Shown: positions 10,207 to 21,176 of the stretch, piece after piece
Layout of the letters: the number at the start of each line of letters is the position of its first letter
Position numbering within the stretch: the first letter of the stretch is position 1
DNA from: Spiroplasma poulsonii
Lineage (GTDB): Bacteria; Bacillota_I; Bacilli_A; Mycoplasmatales; Mycoplasmataceae
Assembly: GCF_009866525.1 (NCBI RefSeq)
Contig: NZ_CM020866.1
Span: 746,260-810,259, forward strand
Reading direction: 5' to 3'
DNA length: 64,000 nucleotides
Notes under the pieces: generated by a model
Seen by the model: only the letters and a program-made list of their open reading frames with translations
The model's database searches: none
Told to the model about the DNA's origin: nothing
Position numbers and translations under genes: made by a program

Positions 10207-12596
10207 ATGAGTTTCGTAGCTGGTCAAAAATTTGAAAGAAGAACAGTTGTTACTTTAACAGAAGTAGGTGATGTTGCAAGAATAAGAGTTTCTAATATGC
10301 CATATAAAGTATGGAATGAACCATCTGCAATCAAAGTTGAAAAAGCAGTTATGTGAAAAGATGAAGATGACAATTGAATTGAAGTTAGACCAGCGGTTTA
10401 TGCACCAATTTCTTATTCATTAAATAAACAAAAAATTAGTGAAACTACGATTCTAAATATGGCATCTGAAACTGAAAAAGATGAAAACTTTTCAAAATCA
10501 GTTTCAAGTTTAAATAGGTTTAGACAAAATATTCAAGATTTTGTTTATCTGAATTTTAGGCCAAATGATTACTTTATTACGTTAACTTTTAAAGAAAATT
10601 TAACAGATATTAAAACTGCAAATGAGTTTTTTAATAAGTTTAACATGAGATTTAATAAATATTTAAAAACTAGAAATGCTGAATATAAGTGGCTATTAGT
10701 TTATGAATATCAAGAACGTGGAGCAGTTCATTTTCATATTTTATTAGACTTCTTGCATTACTTGTTAAAAAATTGCAAATATTTGTAAAAAAGATACTAA
10801 TAGAAAAATATAATTTTAATTAATTATGTTTTTTATTTAAAAATTTAATATTTTTCCACAACGAAAAATTAATTTATTATTTAAATTATTTAATTTTAAA
10901 TAAATATTTTATGTTAAATATAATAATTGTAAATTATAAATTGAGGCAATTAAATTAAATCTTAAACCAAATCTTTTTCTTCGATTACGATATTTTTCTG
11001 TAATAATTTTAAATTTTTTAAGAATAGCAAAAATATTTTCAATAATAATTCTCATTTTTGAAACTAGTCTATTATATTGCTTTTGTTCTTTGTTTAAAGG
11101 GTTTTTCTTTGTTTTCTTTGTAGGTATTAGAACATTATTGTGATTTTTTTGTATTCCTTGATAACCACTATCAACTATTAATTTGGTATTTTTTAAAATT
11201 GGGATTTTTGATTCTTTAAATAAAGCATAATCATGTTTTTTTCCGAGAGAAAAACTTGTTGCAATAATTTTTTTGGTTTCTTGTTCGATAATTACTTGTG
11301 TTTTGATCGTGTGTTTTTTCTTTTTACCAGAATAAGATTGTTTTTGTCTTTTTTTGGGCGTTGGATTGGAGTTTCGGTAGCATCAATAATAATAGTTTTA
11401 TCATTAAAATAATCATTTATTAGTGCTTTTTTACCAGCAAGTTGTTGAAAATCAGAGTTTTTAATTAAAATATCTTCAATTCACTTAATATTATGATAAC
11501 AATTAGCCTCACTAATATCAAAACTTTTACCAAGATGAAAATAAGTCTGATATTCTCGTCAATATAATAAAGTCATCAATAATCTATTTTCTAATGATAA
11601 TTTATTAGTTTTACCACCTTTTTTAAATTTTTCTATTTCAGCAACTTTTAAAATATCTAACATTTTATTAAAAGTGGATTTTTTTATTCCTGTTAATCTT
11701 AACCATTCTCTATCATTAAGAGTATTAAATTTATTATTGTTCATATTTTTATGTCCTCATAAATTATATTTTATAATAATATTTTAATAAAAAAGGGTAT
11801 CGCAAGAAGTCTATTGAAAAACACTGTAGATATGAATTTAGAAAAACTTACAACTAAAAAAATTAAGGATGGTAAATTTGTGAAATATCAAACAATCTTT
11901 AATTCAAAAGTTCTTGAAAAATTATGACCACATGATTTTAATACCTGTATTAGAATTACTCAACGTGACATTGAGGAATCAGACACAATAGGTAAAATAG
12001 CCTCTTATATGGGTAAATATATTACTAAAATGTTTTATGAAAATCCTTATTCTGTTACTGAAGGTAAGACATTTAAAATGAAAAATTTAACAGATTATAA
12101 ATGTCGTTTATTTAGAAGAAGCAAGAATTTAATTAAACCTAAGAAAACCAGATTAGTAATAAACAAGGAAATTAATTTAGATGAAGTAACTAAAGAGTTA
12201 TTTCAAAAAACAGAATATCGAGGAAAGAAAAATCTTATTGAAGTACGTAATCAAGACAATACTAAAAAAGCAATTGGCGAAACTCAAACTAATCGATACA
12301 AAAGCGACTCTGCCAGACTTTTGTTCAACTATTTAGTTGATATGCAGAGAATTCAGGCGAAAGGAGCAACAGTAAATGAATTAGATGATATTCATTTCAA
12401 AATTAAAGGATTTGTTAAAAATCCGATAGTTTCTTTTTCTAAAGATATGAAATTTAACTTAGCATTAGCTAAAAAACTTTATCAAAGAGCAGGTAGTATG
12501 TTGAGTAAAAAGTATGTTGTGGCACATCACTATAAAAAGTTAAAACAACAGGTGCAGAACAAACTTGATACTACCAACATAACTCTTACCATTTAG
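10207..12596 (-). other. Orientation note: no minus-strand gene other than the IS transposase lies in this span
   Basis: Between 10207 and 12596 the minus strand codes only for the transposase of the IS at 10747-11811. Confidence 0.5.
10207..12596 (+). pseudogene. Plectrovirus (SpV1-type) rolling-circle replication protein, split by an IS
   Basis: Removing the IS at 10747-11811 plus one TA duplication restores a single 440-aa frame. The restored protein has a polymerase/Rep motif-I-like YFITLTFKEN at about residues 119-128 and a HUH nicking-site motif, AVHFHILL, at about residues 173-180; the IS sits just inside that motif. The C-terminal half is Lys-rich. HUH Rep proteins nick the phage origin to begin rolling-circle replication. 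AGGAGG RBS at 10195-10200. Assignment to plectrovirus rests on this layout plus the phage-like neighbours and is fairly safe; as it stands the protein cannot be made. Confidence 0.75.
10747..11811 (-). mobile_element. IS5-family element, complete copy A (in the phage rep gene)
   Basis: 1,065 bp with terminal inverted repeats GACTTCTTGC, flanked by TA on both sides (10745-10746 and 11812-11813). The transposase starts at 11744 and keeps the A7 shift site. Details of the transposase are given under the copy at 57108-58172. Confidence 0.92.
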
Positions 12597-12625
12597 TTCA
12601 AAAAGTATAGAAAGGAATTAGATAG

Positions 12626-12847
12626 ATGAAGAATAATCAACCAACTTTTCAAAAACTACATATTGAAAAAAGAATAGCAAAAGTTGCTGATTCATTTTGT
12701 GAAGTATGTCCTACTGTAGAATTTGATCAATCATTACCGCAATATGCAATTATCACTAGTTTTAACTGCATAGTAATTTGCCAAAAACATTTTGATTTTT
12801 TAAGAGAATTAGTTAATCAACTTGCAGCATTAGGAAGGAGTACGTAA
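12626..12847 (+). CDS. Small plectrovirus-associated protein with Cys/His motif
   Basis: 73 aa. The arrangement FCEVC near residue 24 and ICQKHF near residue 52 suggests a small zinc-binding fold. GAAAGGA RBS at 12611-12617. It follows the replication gene by 29 nt and is probably cotranscribed phage DNA. A 13-codon frame (12850-12891) follows it and is too short to call. Function unknown. Confidence 0.55.
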   Translation: MKNNQPTFQKLHIEKRIAKVADSFCEVCPTVEFDQSLPQYAIITSFNCIVICQKHFDFLRELVNQLAALGRST

Positions 12848-12887
12848 TCATGTGAGTCATTATAATTCAAAATATTGGAACATCAGA

Positions 12888-12927
12888 ATAATAAAAGTGG
12901 GAAAAAATAAATTTTCCCACTTTTATT
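12888..12927 (+). terminator. Strong intrinsic terminator of the phage block
   Basis: AATAAAAGTGGGAAAA pairs with TTTTCCCACTTTTATT around a short AT loop. T-rich on both sides, so it could act in both directions. Confidence 0.85.
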
Positions 12928-12941
12928 GTGTATAATTATAT

Positions 12942-13256
12942 ATGGAAAGTTGGTGTTTTATGGGACTAGGAATAGCACTAGGATTTGGTATCAACGAAAA
13001 AGGTTACAAAAAACAATTAGAAAAAGAAAATGCTTATTTTCGTACTCATTTAGAAACTATCGAATTACGTGGATATAAAGCAAGAGTATTAAACTGAGTT
13101 AATGAAGAAGAAGTTAAATATGCTTGATCATGCTATCCAGAAATTAAAGATGGACGTACTGGACAAAACTTTTATGAATATTTTAATATAGAAAAAACTA
13201 ACCAAAATAGTAATGAGTACAATATGCAAAAAGAACCATTTAATAAAGGAAAATAA
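12942..13256 (+). CDS. Hypothetical small protein
   Basis: 104 aa from ATG 12942 or 98 aa from ATG 12960; TATAAT at 12931-12936 is so close to 12942 that the second start is more likely. The N-terminus is Gly-rich and hydrophobic (MGLGIALGFG), then Lys/Glu-rich; three UGA-Trp codons. No family recognised. It sits between the phage terminator and the PHP/ATPase gene. Confidence 0.5.
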
Positions 13257-13343
13257 TTTTATAAGTCAAAATTAGAATTAAAAGTAGTTCATAATAAATA
13301 GAAATAGATATTTTTTTATTAATTAGAAAGAAGATAATATATA

Positions 13344-16300
13344 ATGAGAATTAACTTGCATCAACATACTATTGCGGTAAAAACTGGCGAAACAAATAAT
13401 CGTAATTTGGATATTTCAAATCAACATAATGTAGATTTATTTGTGTCTAATTTAGAAAGATGAGAAGTTGGAATTCTTGCTATAACAAATCATAATTTAT
13501 TTGATTTAGAACAATTTAATTTTTTAGAAGACATAGTTCAATCTAAGGGGATACTTTTGCTTCCAGGGATTGAAATTGATATAGAGGATAGTGAAGGTAA
13601 AATCCATAATATGAATATTATAGTAAGCAATGAAGATAAAAAAATATGAGATGAATTTGTTTTATCTTTGAATATTACAGATCCTAATAATTTTTCAATA
13701 CCTGTTTATGCATTAACTCAAAAATTAAGTAAATTTAACAAAATATGTCTTATTCCTAATAATCAAAAAGGCGGAAAGGAATTGCCTAAAGATGACTATA
13801 ATTTATTTTCAGATGAAAATTCAATATATTTTTTTGAAACAACAAATTTGGATTCAAGCAGAATTTTAGCTCATAAAGGTATTCCCGCAATATGTGGATC
13901 TGATGAGAAAGATATTTTAAATCCTCAGTACAATAAAATCCCAGATATACATATTAAAATTGATTCTTTTACTAGTTTAATTAATTTTTTTAAAAAAGAT
14001 TTAAATTTTATGAAAAATAAGTTATCAGAAAAATTGTTTGGAACGATTTCTATTCATCCTTCTACTTGACAAGATGCTATTAAAGTTCCACTTTATTATG
14101 ATACAAATATAATTATTGGTTCAAGAGGAAGCGGTAAAAGCATTATATTAGAAGAAATTAAGAAGGAAGTTGAACGAGTTAAGAACATTAAAATTGATTT
14201 GTATGATCATAAAGATGATAATTATAATAGATTGCTAAAAGAGTTAGAAAGTCAATTTTTAAATCCAATAGATTTAAATTCAGAAATTCAAAATTTAAAT
14301 ATTTTATTGAAAAATTCAAATTTGCCTAAGCTTGATGAAGTTGTCACGAATTATATTAATATGGTTTCATTTTGTAATACGAATAAAGTAAGTAAATATA
14401 TTTTTTGGCAGGAATTCAATGTTCAAGGAATAGATACACAAATGTTATATAAAAATCCTGAACAGTGTATAAACGAAATGAAAAAATTATATACGGATAA
14501 ATGCAATTTAGAAGAGTCGTTAAATATTTTGGATAAAAATAAAATAAATCTTAATGATACAAATTACGTTATTGGAATGGCAAGGGTTTTTTGGACAAAT
14601 TTTATGTAGAGTAAAGATTTTTATATTCAATTGGTGTTAAATAATTTAATTTGCTGTGAATTCGTACATTATTGTATCAATTAACATAGTCAAATAATTC
14701 TAATTTAAATTGTTCAATATTTTTAAATTTTCTGTTTTTAATTAATTCTGTTTTTAAAATTTTATAGGTTGATTCAGAAACAGCATTATCATAAGGACAG
14801 CCTGGTTTACTATAAGATTTTGCAACATTGTTTTTAGTTAAAAGATTGTAAATGATATTGTTATTAAATTCGCTGCCTTGATCAGTATGAAATATTTTAA
14901 TATTATCTAAAGAAAAACTAAGCTTTTTAAAAGTATTTTCAACTAATTTGGCATCTTTATGAGAACTAACATCATAACCAATAACTTCACGATTAAATAA
15001 ATCAATTAGAAAGCACACATAATATCATTTGCTATTGATAGCAACTTGTGTTAAATCACTGACAACAACTTCATGTAGTTTATAATTATTAAATTCTTGA
15101 TTTAACAAATTATGATATTTGTATGTAGCGTTTTTGTTACTTTGATGTTTATATTTAAGTTTTGTATAATTGGAAATTAAGTTATATCTTTGCATTATTT
15201 TACTAATTTTTATTCGTGATAATAAAATATTTTGTTGTGCTAACATAACTTTAATTTTTCTTGTGCCATAATTTTTACGACTTTTTAAGAAAATACTGAT
15301 AACAGCATTATCAATAGTATAGTTTGATTTAGGATTATTTGATTTCAATTGATAATAAAACGTTGATCTAGGAACTTTTAGTGTTTTGCATAAATTAGTA
15401 ATTGCATATTTTTCTTTGTTGTTTTTAATAATTACTATTTTTTGCCTATTATCAGTGTGGCTTGCTTTAAAATATCATTTTCCATTCGTAATTGTTTAAT
15501 TTCTTTTCTTAGCTGAATTAGTTCATTTTCTTCTGGGCTTCGATTATCTTTTGCTTTAAATGAACCAGAATTATTGAATTCATGAATTCATTTTCAAACT
15601 GTTGATTTACCGACCTGATAGTCACTGGACAATTGTTTTGCTGTTTTACCTGTTTTATAAAGACTAACAATTTGTTGTTTAAATTCATCGGTATAATGAT
15701 TCTTTGCCATAATTACACCTCCATTTATTAATTTAATTATAATCCTTACTCCACATTATTGTTGTCCAATTTATTTTAACCCATCCATATAACTGTAGTA
15801 TATATATCAAAAATTATTGAATTATTAGAATTTAGTCGTTGAGAAAAATATAAAAAATTAAAAGCAACAGTTTTACTTTTTAAAACTGTTGAATGTATAA
15901 AAAAAACTATTGATAAAAATTCAAAAAATAAGATGAAACCATCAGAACTTGGATTTTTTAAAAATTATATTTTTAGAAAAAACACAGGAAATAATATTAC
16001 TAAAATAATCAATTGTTCTAGCGTAGATTCAAATAAAAAGTTTTTAGGAAAAGTTAGTGATAATAAAAAATTATATTTCTTTAAAAAATATTGTACTAAT
16101 CCTTCAAAGAAATCAGATTGAGAAATCGAAAAACCAATAACTAAGAAAGTAGCTACTGATTTACTGATTTATTTAAAAAAAATTATTGATAATCAATATA
16201 ATAAAAATTTTATTGATTCAGTAAATGAACTAGTAGATTTTACAAAAGGAAATTCTATTATTGATTTATCTAATAAACATTTTATTTGATACAAAACAAT

Positions 16301-16733
16301 TATTGAAGATCAAAACAAAACTCCGCATACTCCATCAAGCGGAGAAGAAGTTATTATTGTTTTAACAAATTATTTATACAGAGAACAGGAATACTATTTT
16401 TTAGATGAGCCAGATAAATCATTAGATAATTTTTTTATAAACTAGGAAATAGTAACAAGAATTAATGAGTTGTCAAAATCTGGAAAGATTGTTGTAATTG
16501 TTACCCATAATGCAAACATTGGAGTTAGAACTTGACCATATTCAGTTATATATAGAGAATTATCAGGCGATAGTTCAGAAAATAAGACATTTATTGGTAG
16601 TGCTTTTTTAAGACATTTTGAAGATTTAAATTCAACTGAAACTTCTTATTTATGAGAAGAAACTTCTGAAAAAATACTTGAAGGTGGACAAGATGCATTT
16701 AATGAAAGGGCAAGGATTTATGGAAGAAAATAA
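13344..16733 (+). pseudogene. PHP-domain plus P-loop ATPase protein (TrlF-like architecture), broken by IS3 and a TAG
   Basis: Removing the IS3 (14573-15787) and one TAT copy restores one frame from ATG 13344 to TAA 16731. In order: an N-terminal PHP-like metal domain (NLHQHT at residues 4-9, AITNHNLFDLEQF, LLPGIEIDI), Walker A GSRGSGKS at about residue 257, a long helical middle, a signature-like SSGEE, Walker B YYFLDEPD and VVIVTHN (switch His). This matches PHP-SMC/ABC-type ATPases annotated as the TrlF family and found in defence islands; that match is inference. TAG at 16443, right after Walker B, is a second lesion. The gene overlaps the next one by 14 nt. Confidence 0.7.
14573..15787 (-). 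mobile_element. IS3-family (IS150-like) element, copy 1
   Basis: 1,215 bp, flanked by TAT on both sides (14570-14572 and 15788-15790). Imperfect ends TGGAATGGC and TGGATGGGTT. orfA is at about 15435-15710 and orfB at about 14602-15438, both minus; orfB is uninterrupted in this copy. Domain details are given with the copy at 48242-49456. Confidence 0.92.
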
Positions 16734-17039
16734 CTTTTTGTTTAGAATAGAATTGAATGATAGTAAAACTAAGCTAAATATTATTTTTGATGAAAAGATA
16801 TCTGAATTGGATTTATCTAAACCTATTCAGAACGAAATGGAGAGTCTTTTTGAACAAGTAATGGATTCAATAATTTCAAAAAAAATAAATTAAATGATAT
16901 TTCAAAATATGTATACTATGAAAAAAAGGATGATGATCAATCTATAGAAGAATTAATTAAACAGAATTTTGCTGAATTATTTTCAGTTGAAATTGAATTA
17001 ATTATAAACGATATTAAAGCCAATTTAATTCTTAATTAA
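16720..17039 (+). pseudogene. Partner gene of the PHP/ATPase, frameshifted in an A8 run
   Basis: ATG 16720 lies 14 nt inside the ATPase gene. The first frame runs 57 aa to 16893; one base fewer in the A8 tract at 16878-16885 would continue it as KLNDISKYVYY... to TAA 17037-17039, about 105 aa in all. The product is acidic and helical with no recognised domain. Tight overlap suggests it works with the ATPase. The homopolymer could be a phase-variation site or simply a decay mutation. Confidence 0.5.
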
Positions 17040-17058
17040 AATTAAATGTGGCATATGT

Positions 17059-17064
17059 TATAAT
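17059..17064 (+). promoter_or_regulatory. Extended -10 box (TGTTATAAT)
   Basis: TG at 17056-17057 precedes TATAAT by one base. Transcription from here would begin near 17070 and read into the structured segment at 17095-17161. No good -35 is visible. Confidence 0.5.
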
Positions 17065-17094
17065 TTTATTGTAAAAATAAATATGCCAAAGCGT

Positions 17095-17161
17095 ACTTCG
17101 GGTACCGGCAATTAAACAAATACTTTTTAGTATAAGTTTATGTCGGGACACGAAGTTTTTA
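17095..17161 (+). ncRNA. Candidate small structured RNA with terminator
   Basis: ACTTCGGGTACCG (17095-17107) pairs with CGGGACACGAAGT (17144-17156) at 11 of 13 positions, enclosing a second hairpin ATACT/AGTAT (17120-17133). A T tract follows, so the whole can act as a terminator. It is locally GC-rich against an AT-rich background. It may be the 3' end of the preceding transcript or a separate short RNA. Confidence 0.5.
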
Positions 17162-17190
17162 TTTTTTATATAAAAATTACTAAAAAGTGG

Positions 17191-17220
17191 TTTACTTTAA
17201 AAGAAAATGTGTAGTATAAT
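17191..17220 (+). promoter_or_regulatory. Promoter feeding the three-way-junction leader
   Basis: TTTACT (17191-17196), an 18-nt spacer and TATAAT (17215-17220). The first transcribed base should be near 17226, which is the first strand of stem P1 of the following RNA element. Confidence 0.6.
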
Positions 17221-17223
17221 ATA

Positions 17224-17306
17224 AGTGCGAGTTGCTCATATGAGCCATGTACTTAGAAATAAGTGCGCACGAGTAAAATCACTTCTTAGTAAAGTGATTT
17301 TTTTAT
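17224..17306 (+). ncRNA. Candidate three-way-junction leader RNA followed by an intrinsic terminator
   Basis: P1 is GTGCG (17225-17229) with CGCAC (17266-17270). P2 is GCTC-ATAT-GAGC (17234-17245). P3 is GTACTT-AGAAAT-AAGTGC (about 17249-17266). A terminator stem AAATCACTT/AAGTGATTT with T7 follows at 17276-17304, then the AAGGAGG RBS of the next gene. The layout is that of a transcriptional attenuator or an ~80-nt small RNA. I match it to no known riboswitch class. Confidence 0.5.
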
Positions 17307-17324
17307 TTGTAAGGAGGATACATA

Positions 17325-17901
17325 ATGAGCAAAAAATATCGCATGTATAATATTGTATGATTTTGGAAAATTCATCGTGATGTATTGGCTAAAAAATTAA
17401 ATAATAAGAATACTAAAGTAATACAAATTAATAAAGTAACTATTAATGGTAAAGAACAATGAGATGTTACATATGTTAAAAAACAACCAGATGTTATAGT
17501 TGGCCAAACTGGTCACTTATATAAAATAATACCGTTTGAAACAGTAAATAAAGCAAATGGTAAAGTTTTAAAATATAAGCCTAAAATCCACATTAAATAC
17601 AACAATAAGGGTAAAGAATCATTATTAGATGTATCTTCAATGATGTCAGTTACAGATAGTGAAATTGAATGTAATGATAAAGTTCATAATAAATACAATG
17701 TAATAAATGATAAAAAAATTCAACAAGAAATTATTAATAAAATATATGATGTGCATATTAATACATTGTCGTTAGCACCTGATTATGTAAATAAACTTGA
17801 GTTAGAAAATAAGCAACTAAAAAGAGAAAACAAAATTGAAAGAGATTTTACTCATGATTTTCAAAACATGTATATCGATGTATTAACTGAGGGAATTAAT
17901 A
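17325..17901 (+). pseudogene. Unknown protein, 3' end removed by IS insertion
   Basis: About 192 native codons remain from ATG 17325 (AAGGAGGATA RBS). The product is basic in the first 120 residues and has a Glu/Lys coiled-coil near residues 155-180. IS DNA starts at 17902 and the original tail is not found on the other side. I do not recognise it; a phage or plasmid origin is likely from the neighbourhood. Confidence 0.5.
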
Positions 17902-18838
17902 GACTTCTTGCGATACCCTTTTTTATTAAAATATTATTATAAAATATAATTTATGAGGACATAAAAATATGAACAATAATAAATTTAATACTCTTAATGA
18001 TAGAGAATGGTTAAGATTAACAGGAATAAAAAAATCCACTTTTAATAAAATGTTAGATATTTTAAAAGTTGCTGAAATAGAAAAATTTAAAAAAGGTGGT
18101 AAAACTAATAAATTATCATTAGAAAATAGATTATTGATGACTTTATTATATTGACGAGAATATCAGACTTATTTTCATCTTGGTAAAAGTTTTGATATTA
18201 GTGAGGCTAATTGTTATCGTAATATTAAGTGAATTGAAGATATTTTAATTAAAAACTCTGATTTTCAACAACTTGCTGGTAAAAAAGCACTAATAAATGA
18301 TTATTTTAATGATAAAACTATTATTATTGATGCTACCGAAACTCCAATCCAACGCCCAAAAAAAGACAAAAACAATCTTATTCTGGTAAAAAGAAAAAAC
18401 ACACGATCAAAACACAAGTAATTATCGAACAAGAAACCAAAAAAATTATTGCAACAAGTTTTTCGCTCGGAAAAAAACATGATTATGCTTTATTTAAAGA
18501 ATCAAAAATCCCAATTTTAAAAAATACCAAATTAATAGTTGATAGTGGTTATCAAGGAATACAAAAAAATCACAATAATGTTCTAATACCTACAAAGAAA
18601 ACAAAGAAAAACCCTTTAAACAAAGAACAAAAGCAATATAATAGACTAGTTTCAAAAATGAGAATTATTATTGAAAATATTTTTGCTATTCTTAAAAAAT
18701 TTAAAATTATTACAGAAAAATATCGTAATCGAAGAAAAAGATTTGGTTTAAGATTTAATTTAATTGCCTCAATTTATAATTTACAATTATTATATTTAAC
18801 ATAAAATATTTATTTAAAATTAAATAATTTAAATAATA
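17902..18838 (+). mobile_element. IS5-family element, copy B, 3' end missing
   Basis: Left end GACTTCTTGCGATACC intact; orfA starts at 17969. The copy stops 937 bp in, at a TA inside its own 3' untranslated part, where copy C begins. About 128 bp including the right inverted repeat are lost. Confidence 0.9.
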
Positions 18839-19903
18839 GACTTCTTGCATTACTTGTTAAAAAATTGCAAATATTTGTAAAAAAGATACTAATAGAAAAA
18901 TATAATTTTAATTAATTATGTTTTTTATTTAAAAATTTAATATTTTTCCACAACGAAAAATTAATTTATTATTTAAATTATTTAATTTTAAATAAATATT
19001 TTATGTTAAATATAATAATTGTAAATTATAAATTGAGGCAATTAAATTAAATCTTAAACCAAATCTTTTTCTTCGATTACGATATTTTTCTGTAATAATT
19101 TTAAATTTTTTAAGAATAGCAAAAATATTTTCAATAATAATTCTCATTTTTGAAACTAGTCTATTATATTGCTTTTGTTCTTTGTTTAAAGGGTTTTTCT
19201 TTGTTTTCTTTGTAGGTATTAGAACATTATTGTGATTTTTTTGTATTCCTTGATAACCACTATCAACTATTAATTTGGTATTTTTTAAAATTGGGATTTT
19301 TGATTCTTTAAATAAAGCATAATCATGTTTTTTTCCGAGCGAAAAACTTGTTGCAATAATTTTTTTGGTTTCTTGTTCGATAATTACTTGTGTTTTGATC
19401 GTGTGTTTTTTCTTTTTACCAGAATAAGATTGTTTTTGTCTTTTTTTGGGCGTTGGATTAGAGTTTCGGTAGCATCAATAATAATAGTTTTATCATTAAA
19501 ATAATCATTTATTAGTGCTTTTTTACCAGCAAGTTGTTGAAAATCAGAGTTTTTAATTAAAATATCTTCAATTCACTTAATATTACGATAACAATTAGCC
19601 TCACTAATATCAAAACTTTTACCAAGATGAAAATAAGTCTGATATTCTCGTCAATATAATAAAGTCATCAATAATCTATTTTCTAATGATAATTTATTAG
19701 TTTTACCACCTTTTTTAAATTTTTCTATTTCAGCAACTTTTAAAATATCTAACATTTTATTAAAAGTGAATTTTTTTATTCCTGTTAATCTTAACCATTC
19801 TCTATCATTAAGAGTATTAAATTTATTATTGTTCATATTTTTATGTCCTCATAAATTATATTTTATAATAATATTTTAATAAAAAAGGGTATCGCAAGAA
19901 GTC
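18839..19903 (-). mobile_element. IS5-family element, complete copy C, abutting copy B
   Basis: 1,065 bp with both ends. The transposase starts at 19836 and has a single Ser-to-Phe change (KKFTF) near residue 23. Its right flank is a truncated lipoprotein gene, so the flanks do not match one original site. Confidence 0.9.
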
Positions 19904-20133
19904 TATTTATTAAAAAAAGTTCCTTTATATCCTCGCTGTTGTATTAAAACAGAGTGGGGCAAGTATATTTTTTCTAAATCAATATTTGTTTCTGAATTAA
20001 CTTTTAAAACATTTTCTAAATTAGATGGTGGTAAATGTGTTTTGTTATTAAAGATATTACCACAACTAATTAAATTCACCGTGTTTACAAAAGACAACGA
20101 TAATATAGATAATAAACTAAGTAATTTCTTCAT
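19903..20133 (-). pseudogene. Lipoprotein N-terminal fragment truncated by IS
   Basis: A 76-aa reading from 20133. The signal peptide MKKLLSLLSILSLSF leads to a lipobox ending LISC (Cys near residue 24), so the mature protein would be an exported lipoprotein. The frame ends in a TAG formed by the IS end. AGAAAGGA RBS. The remaining mature part is too short to classify. Confidence 0.7.
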
Positions 20134-20164
20134 TCACTTTAATTTTTCCTTTCTATTTTGACAA

Positions 20165-20206
20165 AATAATAAACAGCAATTTTACTTTAATTGCTGTTTA
20201 TTATTA
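20165..20206. terminator. Strong hairpin terminator
   Basis: AATAATAAACAGCAATT and AATTGCTGTTTATTATT pair perfectly around TTTACTT. It lies after the minus-strand membrane gene and before the lipoprotein fragment. Confidence 0.8.
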
Positions 20207-20224
20207 AGATATATTTAATTTTCA

Positions 20225-21052
20225 CTAAGATAATAATTTTTTATTATTTTTTATTTTTAATTTTTTAATAATAATGTAAATAGAAAATAATGTAATTGTT
20301 AATAATATAGCAATTATAATAAAACAAATTCAATTTGTTTTTCTTTTTAAATATTTTTTTTCTTCTAATGATAAGATATCTGTTCCTCAATAACTTATTA
20401 TTTGTGTTTTAGTTTTTTTAAAGTGAATAAAACAAAAACAATGCAAAACAAAAAATAATAATATTAATGAACTAGTTATTATTATTTCTGTTTGTAAATT
20501 TTTTATTGTTCCTATTTTTCAAAAACCTAAATAAAAAATATTTTCATTATTAATATACTGATATTGTAATCATATCAATATAGACAATGTAATTACACCA
20601 ACTATATAAGAAAAACTGCAAAATCAATTAGCAATAATTTTATATACAATACTTTTTTTATATACACTATATATAAATTCTGGAATAGTATTTTCATCAT
20701 TTTTTAATCATAATTTATATTTTTTTGCTTGTTTTTTTATCATTGTTAAATTAAAACAACCATATATAAATACAAGAAAAAAGATTATTAATAAAAAAAT
20801 TAATAAAAATGGATAGGGAATTAATTCTATTTCAAGGGATTTAACAATCTTATTAAAAATAAAATTAATATTTGTATTTAATTTAAAAATTTTGTTTTTA
20901 TAATCAATGTTATAATATAAAAATAATATGAAAGATAAAAACAAGAATAAAAATAAAGAAAATAATATTTGAAAAAACGAAATTACTTTAATAAAAGTAA
21001 TTTTATTTTTAATAAATCTAGGAATTGTTTTTTTATTTTCAAAATAATTCAT
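20225..21052 (-). CDS. Membrane protein of unknown function
   Basis: 275 aa with four to five hydrophobic helices in two pairs (about residues 20-50, 80-105, 140-165, 180-205 and 235-260). Very Lys/Asn/Ile-rich with seven UGA-Trp codons, more extreme in AT than the housekeeping genes. It belongs to the minus-strand mobile block; no family recognised. Confidence 0.55.
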
Positions 21053-21176
21053 TTATTAATTTAACTCCTTTACTTTTTATATTTTTTCTTATTCTCTCGT
21101 TGTTTAATTCTATTAGAACAACAAATTTCTAACATATTTTTCTCCCTTTACTTTACATTTAATTACTTTTACTAAT

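Noticed and set aside
12850..12891. 13-codon frame after the small phage protein
   Set aside because: Too short to support; it ends at the terminator and may be a remnant of a third phage gene.
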